From an uncultured Collinsella sp. (GTDB lineage: Bacteria; Actinomycetota; Coriobacteriia; Coriobacteriales; Coriobacteriaceae), in the NCBI GenBank assembly GCA_900542125.1, contig UQMO01000001.1, positions 1 through 64,000 on the forward strand: DNA of 64,000 nucleotides, given 5' to 3'. A program made the translations under genes and the position numbers. The stretch's first letter is position 1, and every line of letters begins with the position of its first letter. Shown in pieces: positions 52,858-60,904 of the stretch. The notes beneath the pieces are model-generated. The model was given only the letters and a program-made list of their open reading frames with translations, was not told the DNA's origin and did no database searches.

Positions 52858-54371
52858 TGGCGCAGAGCTTCGATTCCCTTACCGCCGCCCAGATCGCCGC
52901 GGGCGTTGCCGCCGGCGACTTTACCGCTACCGAGGTGGCCCAGGCCTCCCTTGCCGCCATCGAGGCGCGCGAGGGCGGGGTCCAGGCATTCCTGCAGGTG
53001 GCGCCCGAGCTTGCGCTCGAGGCCGCTGCGCGCGTGGATGCCGACCGTGCCGCAGGCAAGCAGCTGCCCCCGCTCGCGGGCGTGCCGCTGGCCATCAAGG
53101 ACAACATGAACCTCGTGGGCACGCGCACCACCTGCGCTTCCCGCATGCTCGAGGACTACCAGAGCGTCTACACCGCCACCTGCGTCCAGCGCATGCTCGA
53201 TGCCGGCTGCCTGCCCATGGGCAAGGCCAACATGGACGAGTTTGCCTTTGGCAGCTCCACCGAGAGCTCGGCGTTCCACCGCACCAACAACCCCTGGGAT
53301 ACCGAGCGCGTGCCCGGCGGCTCCTCGGGCGGCTCCGCTGCCGCCGTCGCCGCGGGCGAGGTCGCGCTCTCGCTGGGCTCGGACACCGGCGGCTCCATTC
53401 GCCAGCCGGCGTCGCTGTGCGGCGTGGTGGGTTTTAAGCCCACGTATGGCGCCGTGAGCCGTTACGGCGTGGTTGCCTTTGGCTCGTCGCTCGACCAGGT
53501 GGGTCCCTTCGGCCGCACGGTCGAGGATGTCGCGCTGGCCATGAACGCGCTTACCGGCGCGGGCCATGATCCGTACGACTGCACCAGTCAGGATTGCGCC
53601 GTCGACTTTACCGAGCACCTCAACGACAGCATCGAGGGCAAGCGCGTGGGCATCATCCCTGCGTTTATGGAGGCCGAGGGCCTGACGCCCGAGGTCAAGG
53701 CCGCTGTTCAGCGCGCCGCCCAGGAGTTGCAGAACCAGGGCGCCGAGCTGGTCGAGGTCGACCTGCCGCACCTGGACGCCGCCATCGCCGCCTACTATGT
53801 CATCGGCCCGGCCGAGGCGTTCTCCAACCTGGCCCGTTTCGACGGCATTCGCTACGGCTACCAGGAGGAGGGCTGCGCCAACCTGTCCGACCAGAGCTCG
53901 CTCTCGCGCGCCCACGGCTTTGGTGCCGAGGCCAAGCGCCGTCAGATGCTCGGCGCCTACCTGCTGAGCTCGGGCGTGTACGACAAGTACTACTACGCTG
54001 CGCAAAAGGCCCGCACGCTCATCACGCAGGACTACGACGCCGCGTATGCCAAGGTAGACACCATCCTCATGCCCGCCTCGCCGCGCACGGCCTTTAAGTT
54101 TGGCGAGATCAGCGACCCCACGCAGATGTACCTCTCCGACCTGTACACCATTTCGCTCAACATTTGCGGCAACGGTGGCATTTCGGTGCCGCTGGGCCTG
54201 GGCGAGGATACTCAGCTGCCTGTTTCTGCCCAGCTGGTGGGTCCGGCGTTTAAGGACCGTCAGTTGCTCACGTTTGCCCGCGCCCTGGAGCGCGGCTTTG
54301 CCGATGCCGCCACGGGTGCGCCCGCGCTTTCCGTCGCGCCCGATTTTGCCGGGAAGGGAGGCGAGCTGTAA
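52857..54371 (+). CDS. gatA: Amidotransferase subunit GatA
   Basis: A 504-residue amidase that releases ammonia from glutamine for transamidation. The amidase signature is intact: LAIKDNMNLVGTRTTCASR with the catalytic Lys near residue 81, and PGGSSGGSAAAVAAG and SLGSDTGGSIRQPAS with both catalytic Ser. Start and stop overlap gatC and gatB by one base each, so the three are translated together. Confidence 0.96.
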   Translation: MAQSFDSLTAAQIAAGVAAGDFTATEVAQASLAAIEAREGGVQAFLQVAPELALEAAARVDADRAAGKQLPPLAGVPLAIKDNMNLVGTRTTCASRMLEDYQSVYTATCVQRMLDAGCLPMGKANMDEFAFGSSTESSAFHRTNNPWDTERVPGGSSGGSAAAVAAGEVALSLGSDTGGSIRQPASLCGVVGFKPTYGAVSRYGVVAFGSSLDQVGPFGRTVEDVALAMNALTGAGHDPYDCTSQDCAVDFTEHLNDSIEGKRVGIIPAFMEAEGLTPEVKAAVQRAAQELQNQGAELVEVDLPHLDAAIAAYYVIGPAEAFSNLARFDGIRYGYQEEGCANLSDQSSLSRAHGFGAEAKRRQMLGAYLLSSGVYDKYYYAAQKARTLITQDYDAAYAKVDTILMPASPRTAFKFGEISDPTQMYLSDLYTISLNICGNGGISVPLGLGEDTQLPVSAQLVGPAFKDRQLLTFARALERGFADAATGAPALSVAPDFAGKGGEL

Positions 54372-56047
54372 TGAAGGAGCTTTCCGAGGTCCTGCAGGAT
54401 TGGGAGGCCGTGATCGGCCTGGAGATCCATACCGAGCTCACCGCACTCGATACCAAGATGTTCTGCAACTGCAAGCTCAGCCACGATGACGAGCCCAACG
54501 CCAACGTGTGCCCGGTGTGCCTGGGCCTGCCCGGCGCCCTGCCGGTGCCCAACAAGCGCGCCATCGAGAGCATCGTCAAAGCGGGTCTCGCCACCAACTG
54601 CGAGATCCAGCGTCACTCGATGTTCTACCGCAAGCACTACTTCTACCCCGACATGGCCAAGAACTTCCAAACCACGCAGGGTCCGGTCGCTTTTGCCATG
54701 TACGGTCATCTGGACCTGGACGTGACCGGACGCGGTGCCGCCGAGCGCCCCGACTGCGCGTTTGGCGAGGCCGAGGCCCAGAGCCTGGCAAGCGCCTCGG
54801 CCAACGCCGAGGGCCTGTCCACGTCCATGTCGTCGACCATGCGCGAGGGCAACCAGCGCGCCGGCCACCTGGCCAGCTACGATGCGTCCAACCTGCAGAT
54901 GCCCGAGCGCCGCGAGGACGGCTCCTACACGGTGCCCATCCGCATCCTGCGCATCCACATGGAGGAGGACGCCGCCAAGATGGTGCACGTGGGCGGTGCC
55001 GAGGGCCGCATTACCGCTGCGGCCGAGTCGCTCGTCGACTACAACCGCTGCGGCACGCCGTTGATCGAGCTCGTTACCGAGCCCGATCTGCGCACGCCCG
55101 AGGAGGCCCGCCTGTTTATGGAGAAGCTCCGTCGCATCTTTGCGACGCTGGGCATTTCCGACTGCTCCATGGAGAAGGGTTCCATGCGCTGCGACGGCAA
55201 CGTGTCGCTGCGTCGCCGTGGCGAGACCAAGCTGGGCACCAAGACCGAGCTCAAGAACCTCAACTCGTTCAAGAGCCTGCACGACGGTCTTGCCTACGAG
55301 ATTTGCCGCCAGGCCGAGGTGCTCGAGGAGGGCGGCATCATCTATCAGGAGACCCGCCACTGGGAGCCCAGCCGCAAGCGCACCGTGGTCATGCGTGTGA
55401 AGGAGACGGCCGACGACTATCGCCTGTTCCCCGACCCCGACCTGGCTCCGTTCGACCTGGACGACGAGTTTATCGACCGCTGCCGTGGCGAGATTCCCGA
55501 GCTGCCCGATGCCAAGCGCGCCCGTTTTGAGGCCGACTTTGGCATTAAGGCCGCCGATGCCGAGCAGATCGCCGGCGACCCCGAGTTTGCCGAGTTCTTT
55601 GAGGCCGCTGCTGCCGGTATGGCCGGCAAGGAGGCCCAGACGGTCGCGAACCTGCTGGTCAACGAGATGATTGCTTATCTTAAGGGCGCGGGCGTGTCGC
55701 TTGCCGAGTCCGGCATTGCGCCGGCTCAGGTGGCAGCGCTGGCCAAGCTGCTGGCGACCGATGCCATCAGCTCCAACCAAGCGCACGAGGTCTTTGAGGC
55801 CATGGCCCAGACCGGCGACGACCCCAACAAGATCGTCGACGAGCGCGGTATGCGTCAGGTGAGCGATGCCGGCGCGCTGCAGCCGATCGTGGACGAGGTG
55901 CTGGCAAACTGTACCGATCAGGCGCAGCAGTATCGTGACGGCAACCAAAAGGTCATCGGCTTTTTGGTGGGCCAGTGCATGAAGGCGAGCCGCGGCAAGG
56001 GCAACCCGAAACTCTTCAACGAGTTGCTGAGAACGTCGCTCTCGTAG
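54371..56047 (+). CDS. gatB: Amidotransferase subunit GatB, with insertion
   Basis: The tRNA-binding and kinase subunit. Family motifs include EAVIGLEIHTEL, CNCKLSHDDEPNANVCPVCLG and YRKHYFYPDMAKNFQ, and RIHMEEDAAKM. At 558 residues it is longer than usual (about 480). About 55 extra residues (near 120-180) lie between the YPDMAKNFQ and EEDAAKM motifs and are rich in Ala/Ser/Glu. The C-terminal YqeY-like tail domain is present. It is last in gatCAB and is followed by a large hairpin element. Confidence 0.95.
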   Translation: MKELSEVLQDWEAVIGLEIHTELTALDTKMFCNCKLSHDDEPNANVCPVCLGLPGALPVPNKRAIESIVKAGLATNCEIQRHSMFYRKHYFYPDMAKNFQTTQGPVAFAMYGHLDLDVTGRGAAERPDCAFGEAEAQSLASASANAEGLSTSMSSTMREGNQRAGHLASYDASNLQMPERREDGSYTVPIRILRIHMEEDAAKMVHVGGAEGRITAAAESLVDYNRCGTPLIELVTEPDLRTPEEARLFMEKLRRIFATLGISDCSMEKGSMRCDGNVSLRRRGETKLGTKTELKNLNSFKSLHDGLAYEICRQAEVLEEGGIIYQETRHWEPSRKRTVVMRVKETADDYRLFPDPDLAPFDLDDEFIDRCRGEIPELPDAKRARFEADFGIKAADAEQIAGDPEFAEFFEAAAAGMAGKEAQTVANLLVNEMIAYLKGAGVSLAESGIAPAQVAALAKLLATDAISSNQAHEVFEAMAQTGDDPNKIVDERGMRQVSDAGALQPIVDEVLANCTDQAQQYRDGNQKVIGFLVGQCMKASRGKGNPKLFNELLRTSLS

Positions 56048-56053
56048 CTGCGA

Positions 56054-56196
56054 GGCCGGGGAAGCCCCGAGTCGCCGGGGTGTTTCCTCCAAATTTCAAA
56101 CAGTCCTATGCAAGACGAAGGCCACATTTAGTGGCCTTCTTTGCATGCGGAACTCATTTGGAGCAAACACCCCGGCGACTCGGGGCTTCCCCGGCC
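56054..56196. repeat. Nested long-hairpin element, copy 3
   Basis: Outer arms of 41 bases (56054-56094 and 56156-56196) pair with one mismatch. The inner hairpin (GAAGGCCAC-ATTTA-GTGGCCTTC, 56117-56139, then TTTGCAT) has the GTCCT and GCGGA flank words seen in copies 1 and 2. It lies seven bases after the gatB stop. The inner hairpin alone could end gatB transcription. Confidence 0.8.
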
Positions 56197-56275
56197 AGAC
56201 GACTCGGCCGTTCGGGTCAGGTGGGCTGAATGGAATTGAGTGAATGGGCGTGCCGTTGGCGCGCCCATTGTTTTG
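56149..56275 (+). ncRNA. Structured tandem module 1 with terminator, possible small RNA
   Basis: The module starts GGAACTCATTTGGAGCAA, contains a 32-base block (56198-56229) and ends in a terminator hairpin (ATGGGCGTGCC, 56244-56268, then TTTT). The same block, spacing and a terminator recur 131 bases later. The pattern suggests two related short transcripts or repeated 3' leader units. No promoter was recognised, so the RNA call is tentative. Confidence 0.4.
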
Positions 56276-56278
56276 AAG

Positions 56279-56403
56279 GGAACTCATTTTGAGCAAGCAC
56301 CCGCCCTGCCGGGGCTCCCGGGTTCTGTGACGACTCGGCCGTTCGGGTCAGGTGGGCTGATAGAAAGATGGTGACGGAGGCGCCACTGGCGCCTCCGCCT
56401 TTT
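56279..56403 (+). ncRNA. Structured tandem module 2 with terminator, possible small RNA
   Basis: Starts GGAACTCATTTTGAGCAA and has the identical 32-base block at 56329-56360. It ends in the terminator CGGAGGCGCC-act-GGCGCCTCCG (56375-56397), then TTTT. The region between start word and block differs from module 1 but keeps GGGGCT and CCCGG words. Confidence 0.4.
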
Positions 56404-56435
56404 CAATGTGATGAAAGTGTGGCGAAATGAGCTTA

Positions 56436-56510
56436 AAACTTCCGTAAATGTGATAAATGTCACGTTTTACCTAGGGTAAAATGTGGGAAATATCACGTTT
56501 GCGGAAGTTT
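56436..56510 (+). promoter_or_regulatory. Nested operator-like palindrome before AAA/DUF4143 gene
   Basis: Outer arms AAACTTCCG and CGGAAGTTT (56436-56444, 56502-56510) enclose TTTTACCTAGGGTAAAA (56465-56481) and TGTGATAAATGTCACG (56449-56464). The last is one base from the CRP consensus TGTGA-N6-TCACA. It ends 20 bases before the ATG and so must overlap the promoter or leader. Confidence 0.6.
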
Positions 56511-56529
56511 CTTTGCGGGAGGTTCGGTC

Positions 56530-57894
56530 ATGCAGCGAGATATCATTGCCAAGCTTAACGCTTGGAAAGCGTCGGAATATCGTAAGCCGCTTATCCTTAA
56601 GGGGGCGCGCCAGGTTGGAAAGACGTGGGCGCTTAAGGAGTTCGGTCGAACCTCGTACCGCAATTTTGTGTATCTGACGCTCGAGGAACCGTCACCTGGG
56701 GTACAGAGCGAGTACGCTCAGTTTTTCGAAGGTACGCGCGATCCTCGGCGGATCATCTCAAACCTTTCCCTGGCATTTGGACAGCCTATCGATCCCGGCG
56801 AGACGCTGCTTATTATTGATGAGATCCAGGATTGTCCTTCTGCAGTCGGCGCCCTTAAATACTTCTGTGACGAGGCCCCCGAGTATCACGTCGCATGCGC
56901 AGGGTCTTTGTTGGGCGTTCGCTTGTCCCGTGAGACCAGCGCTTTTCCGGTGGGAAAGGTCGAGTTCATGGAGATGCACCCTATGAGCTTTTCCGAGTTT
57001 CTGAAAGCCGAGGGCGCTGCAAACTACGACGAATACCTTGGCGGCCTGGATCAGATCGAGACAGTGCCCGATTTCTTCCATATCCGTCTCGTCGAGCATC
57101 TTCGTCGTTATTTTGCATGTGGCGGCATGCCAGAGGCTCTTGGTCGGTGGGTGGAGACGGGCGATATCGTTCAGGTCGATAAGGTGTTGTCCGATCTCTT
57201 GGATTCCTACGAGCGCGATTTTGCCAAGCATGGTGGCCGTGCGCAGTTCGCCAAGCTTTCGCAAATATGGAACTCGATTCCAACTCAGTTGGCGCGCGAG
57301 AATAAAAAGTTCGTTTGGGGTGCGGTGCGCGAGGGGGCTCGTGCTCGAGAATACGAGGATGCTCTGGAATGGCTTGCCGATGCTGGGCTCATCACGGCGG
57401 TTCGCCTTAATGCTGCCGGTGGCGTGCCGCTCTCTGCATACGATGACCTCAAGGCATTTAAAGTCTACTGTCTTGATGTCGGTTTGCTGCGCCGCATGGC
57501 AAGGCTGGATGCGTCCGCTTTTGCCATCTCGGATGCGCTATTTTCCGAGTTCAAAGGTTCGTTTGCCGAGAACTATGTGCTTCAGGCATTGCTTCTGCAG
57601 CTGGATGTCGCTCCGCGCTATTGGACAAACGAGAAGCCGAAGCACGAAGTCGATTTTTTGATTCAAGTCGGAAACGAAATCGTTCCCGTCGAGGTCAAAT
57701 CGGGAGAGGTCGTTCATTCCAAGAGCCTTAAGTACTATGCCGACAAGCATGCGGAGACGACTCCATTGAGGGTCCGCTACTCACTTAAGAACCTAAAGCT
57801 CGACGACGGGGTGCTCAACATTCCGTTGTATTTGGCTGATCGATCTGTCCCTCTTATCAAAAAGGCGCTTGATTGTGCACATCTTGACGTTTAG
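56530..57894 (+). CDS. AAA ATPase with DUF4143 domain
   Basis: A 454-residue protein of a large family with unclear function. Walker A is LKGARQVGKTWAL (near residue 28) and Walker B is LLIIDEIQDCP (about 97). The C-terminal DUF4143 part ends in a PD-(D/E)XK-like nuclease pattern, HEVDFLIQVGNEIVPVEVKSG (near 375-395), with the D, E and K in place. Many bacteria carry several strain-variable copies. GGGAGG precedes the ATG. A CRP-like palindrome lies upstream. Roles in defence or stress are guesses. Confidence 0.85.
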   Translation: MQRDIIAKLNAWKASEYRKPLILKGARQVGKTWALKEFGRTSYRNFVYLTLEEPSPGVQSEYAQFFEGTRDPRRIISNLSLAFGQPIDPGETLLIIDEIQDCPSAVGALKYFCDEAPEYHVACAGSLLGVRLSRETSAFPVGKVEFMEMHPMSFSEFLKAEGAANYDEYLGGLDQIETVPDFFHIRLVEHLRRYFACGGMPEALGRWVETGDIVQVDKVLSDLLDSYERDFAKHGGRAQFAKLSQIWNSIPTQLARENKKFVWGAVREGARAREYEDALEWLADAGLITAVRLNAAGGVPLSAYDDLKAFKVYCLDVGLLRRMARLDASAFAISDALFSEFKGSFAENYVLQALLLQLDVAPRYWTNEKPKHEVDFLIQVGNEIVPVEVKSGEVVHSKSLKYYADKHAETTPLRVRYSLKNLKLDDGVLNIPLYLADRSVPLIKKALDCAHLDV

Positions 57895-57958
57895 ATCCTG
57901 GGTGAGCTGACGGGCGGCGGCTAATTAATCGCTCCGTTACGGCCAGGGAGCTTGGGCC

Positions 57959-58963
57959 TTAGCGATGCTTGCTTCGCCAAGCCGTGGGTGTCATGCCGGT
58001 GTATTGTTTGAAGGCTTGGGCGAAGGCGGCCTGCTGAGGGTAGCCTAGACGCTCTGCCACCTGCGCTATCGTGAGCGCGCCATCGGCCAAAAGGTCCTGT
58101 GCTCGCTCCATACGGCGTCTGCGAATGTAGGCGCCCAGGGACTCGCCAGTTTGGGCCTTAAAGGTGGCGCATAGTTTGGAGCGGCTTGTGTAGAGCCTCT
58201 CGGCCACCTCGTTGATACCCACACGTCTGCCTTTGTCGAGCGCGCGCTCAATCATTGCCGTTGCTTCTTCGGCAATGGTTATGCTGACGCGTGTGTCTGC
58301 CGCCTGCCGCGCCTGCTTGTGGGCCGCGCGCGAACAGGCGAGCTCCGCGACCATGGTCTCCACGATGCCCTGCATATAGACGTGTCCGCCTACGGTGCGA
58401 GCGCGGTCCTCGTTAATCCGGCGCAGCGTGTGGCAGATGGCAGACGTCGCTTCCTCGTGCCATGGCTCGGCAAACGCCTCAAAGATTCCCGCGAACTCGG
58501 TGGGATAGCGGTGCTCCAGTTCGTCAAAATATCCAGGCAAAAAGAGCACCGAGCGCGAGTGATAGAGCTCCCCCGCAAACAGCGGGCTTAATTCCTCGCC
58601 ACAGTTATCTTGGATAAAGCTGCAAACGGCATTGTTTGGCCACGGTCCATGCAATGGTTTGAGGTTCGCGGGCGTTATGCCAGCCTCGGGCATGCATGTA
58701 AGTGTGGGCGCGCTGACCTCGCTCACGCAGGCATATGGCTCGGGTGTGTATTCGGCCAGGTACATATCGTGCGTCGGGGTGATGAAATGCTCCATGACGA
58801 TGCAGGCAGGGGAGAGGGGCATGATCCATGCGCGTCCGTGCGCCCGATCGTTTGCCACCTCGCCGGTAAAGACAGCGCCCTTGCCGGAAAGCTCCAGGCC
58901 AAACTGCTCAAACTGTGGTGCGTAGAGCTCGGTTATGTCGGTCGCTGCCCGCCGTATTTGCAA
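57959..58963 (-). CDS. AraC-family regulator
   Basis: A 334-residue regulator with the two-helix-turn-helix AraC domain at its C-terminus (INEVAERLYTSRSKLCATFKAQ, then LTIAQVAERLGYPQQAAFAQAFKQ and TPTAWR). The N-terminal 230 residues are a ligand-sensing part with no clear family. The start is TTG 58963 with AAAGGGA upstream. It is divergent from an ABC pair, an order like YbtA with YbtPQ, so it probably senses the transported compound. Confidence 0.85.
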   Translation of the reverse strand: MQIRRAATDITELYAPQFEQFGLELSGKGAVFTGEVANDRAHGRAWIMPLSPACIVMEHFITPTHDMYLAEYTPEPYACVSEVSAPTLTCMPEAGITPANLKPLHGPWPNNAVCSFIQDNCGEELSPLFAGELYHSRSVLFLPGYFDELEHRYPTEFAGIFEAFAEPWHEEATSAICHTLRRINEDRARTVGGHVYMQGIVETMVAELACSRAAHKQARQAADTRVSITIAEEATAMIERALDKGRRVGINEVAERLYTSRSKLCATFKAQTGESLGAYIRRRRMERAQDLLADGALTIAQVAERLGYPQQAAFAQAFKQYTGMTPTAWRSKHR

Positions 58964-58992
58964 AAGCGTCCCTTTCCTTTGCAGAAACGTCC
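58960..58992. promoter_or_regulatory. Phased direct repeats between araC-type gene and ABC pair
   Basis: GCAAAAGCGTCC (58960-58971) and GCAGAAACGTCC (58981-58992) are direct repeats 21 bases apart, the spacing used by AraC-family dimers. They lie at the start of the regulator gene, which fits autoregulation. GGTTAACT (59046-59053), a feo-operator word, is also in this gap but is too short to count alone. Confidence 0.5.
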
Positions 58993-59077
58993 ACGCCTGG
59001 CTTGATTGTGAGCCATGGCTAACACATCAATGATAAGTTCATTACGGTTAACTCTCAAGCCGTTAGAAAGGAATCTC

Positions 59078-60904
59078 ATGGCAAAGGGATCAAAAAGGGA
59101 AGGTGGAGGCATCGGCGAGTTGCTCGCGTATGCCGGTGACCGTAAATTCCTAACGTATTTGGGCATGGCGCTCTCGGCGCTCTCGCAGCTGCTGAGCTTT
59201 GGCCCGTACGTGTGCATTTGGCTTGTCGCTCGCGACCTGATCGCCGTGGCACCTAACTGGAGCGAAGCCTGCGACATCGCGATGTATGGCTGGTGGGCCG
59301 TGGGGTTTGCGCTGGCAAGCATCGTAGCTTATTTCGTGGGGCTCATGTGCACGCACCTGTCTGCGTTTCGCTGCGCGTCCAATATCCGCAAGACTACGAG
59401 CGAGCACCTGCTTAAGCTGCCGCTCGGCTACTTTGACACGCACGCCACCGGTGAGCTGCGCCGTATTGTAGACGGATGCGCCGCCTCCACCGAGACCCTG
59501 CTCGCGCACATGCTGCCCGATATCGCCGGCGCCGCCGCCATGGTCGTGGGCTTGCTCGTGCTGCTTTTCGCCCTCGATTGGCGCTTGGGCGCGGCATGCC
59601 TTATCTCGGTCGTCGTTTCGTTTGGCGCCATGGCCACCATGATGAGCGGCGAAGGCGCCGAGTTCATGAAGGCCTACATGGGAGCGCTGGTCAAGATGAA
59701 CAAGACCGGCACCGAATACGTACGCGGCATCCCCGTGGTCAAGGTGTTTCAGCAGACGGTCTACTCCTTTAAGGCCTTCCACGATGCAATCGCCGAATAC
59801 GCCGACATGGCGCAAAACTATGCGGGCACGTTCTGCCGAGGTCCGCAGGTACTCAACCTTACCGCGCTCAATGGTCTTGTGGCATTCCTGTTGCCCGTGG
59901 CGTTGCTGTTGGCGCCAGGCGAGACGGACTTCGCGCATTTTATGACCAACTTCACGTTTTACGCGATATTTTCGGCCGTGGTACCGACGGCCATGACCAA
60001 GCTCATGTTTGTGGGCGAGGCCTCTCAGATGAGTGCCGATTCGTTGGCTCGTATTCGAAGCGTCATGGATTCCAAGCAGCTTTCCGTGCCCGCACAACCC
60101 AAGCACCCTGCCGGCGGCGACGTGCGATTTGAGGACGTGAGCTTTACGTACGAAGGTGCCGAAGCACCTGCCGTTAGCCATGTGAGTTTCAGCGTTTCCG
60201 CTGGTAGCACCCTCGCCCTGGTGGGTCCCTCTGGTGGCGGTAAGTCAACCTGCGCAAGCCTGATCCCGCGTTTTTGGGATGTTTCCTCGGGTCGAGTGCT
60301 CGTAGGCGGTGTGGACGTTCGCGATATGGATTCGCACGAGCTTATGGACCAGGTCGCCTTCGTGTTCCAGACCAACCAGCTGTTCCGGCAAACACTTGCC
60401 GATAACGTGCGCGCCTCCAAGCCTACGGCCACTGACGACGAAGTGCGTGCGGCCCTCTCCGCAGCTCAGTGCGACGACATTGTGGCCAAGCTCCCACAGG
60501 GCATCAATACCATGCTCGGTGCCGGCGGAGCATATCTTTCGGGCGGCGAGGTCCAGCGCGTGGCACTCGCCCGCGCGATCCTTAAAGACGCGCCTATTGT
60601 GGTGCTCGATGAGGCCACGGCGTTTGCCGATCCCGAGAACGAGGCGCTCATTCAGCGCGCCTTTAGCAAGCTGGCGGCGGGTCGCACGGTCATTATGATT
60701 GCGCACCGGCTTTCGACCGTGGTGGGCGCAGACCAAATCGTGGTGCTCAACCAGGGCAGCGTGCAGGAGTCGGGTACCCATGCCGAGTTGCTGTCCCAAA
60801 ATGGCCTGTATGCCAAGATGTGGGCCGAGTACGAACAGGCCGCGAGCTGGAAAATCACTGCAGCGACCGCGGATGCCACCGTCACGAAGGGAGGCAAGGC
60901 CTAA
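59078..60904 (+). CDS. ABC transporter half A, siderophore-type (YbtP-like)
   Basis: A 608-residue membrane-ATPase half-transporter. Six membrane helices lie in the first 320 residues. The ATPase has Walker A GPSGGGKST, signature LSGGEVQRV, Walker B VVLDEATAFAD and the switch His in IAHRLSTV. AAAGGAA precedes ATG 59078. Its stop abuts the partner start. The paired genes with a divergent AraC regulator resemble yersiniabactin importers YbtPQ, which use an exporter fold; drug or peptide export is the alternative. Confidence 0.82.
   Translation: MAKGSKREGGGIGELLAYAGDRKFLTYLGMALSALSQLLSFGPYVCIWLVARDLIAVAPNWSEACDIAMYGWWAVGFALASIVAYFVGLMCTHLSAFRCASNIRKTTSEHLLKLPLGYFDTHATGELRRIVDGCAASTETLLAHMLPDIAGAAAMVVGLLVLLFALDWRLGAACLISVVVSFGAMATMMSGEGAEFMKAYMGALVKMNKTGTEYVRGIPVVKVFQQTVYSFKAFHDAIAEYADMAQNYAGTFCRGPQVLNLTALNGLVAFLLPVALLLAPGETDFAHFMTNFTFYAIFSAVVPTAMTKLMFVGEASQMSADSLARIRSVMDSKQLSVPAQPKHPAGGDVRFEDVSFTYEGAEAPAVSHVSFSVSAGSTLALVGPSGGGKSTCASLIPRFWDVSSGRVLVGGVDVRDMDSHELMDQVAFVFQTNQLFRQTLADNVRASKPTATDDEVRAALSAAQCDDIVAKLPQGINTMLGAGGAYLSGGEVQRVALARAILKDAPIVVLDEATAFADPENEALIQRAFSKLAAGRTVIMIAHRLSTVVGADQIVVLNQGSVQESGTHAELLSQNGLYAKMWAEYEQAASWKITAATADATVTKGGKA

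Noticed and set aside
56198..56229. tRNA or tRNA fragment in the repeated 32-base block
   Set aside because: TTCGGGTC recalls a T-loop, but no acceptor stem, anticodon arm or D-arm can be built around it.
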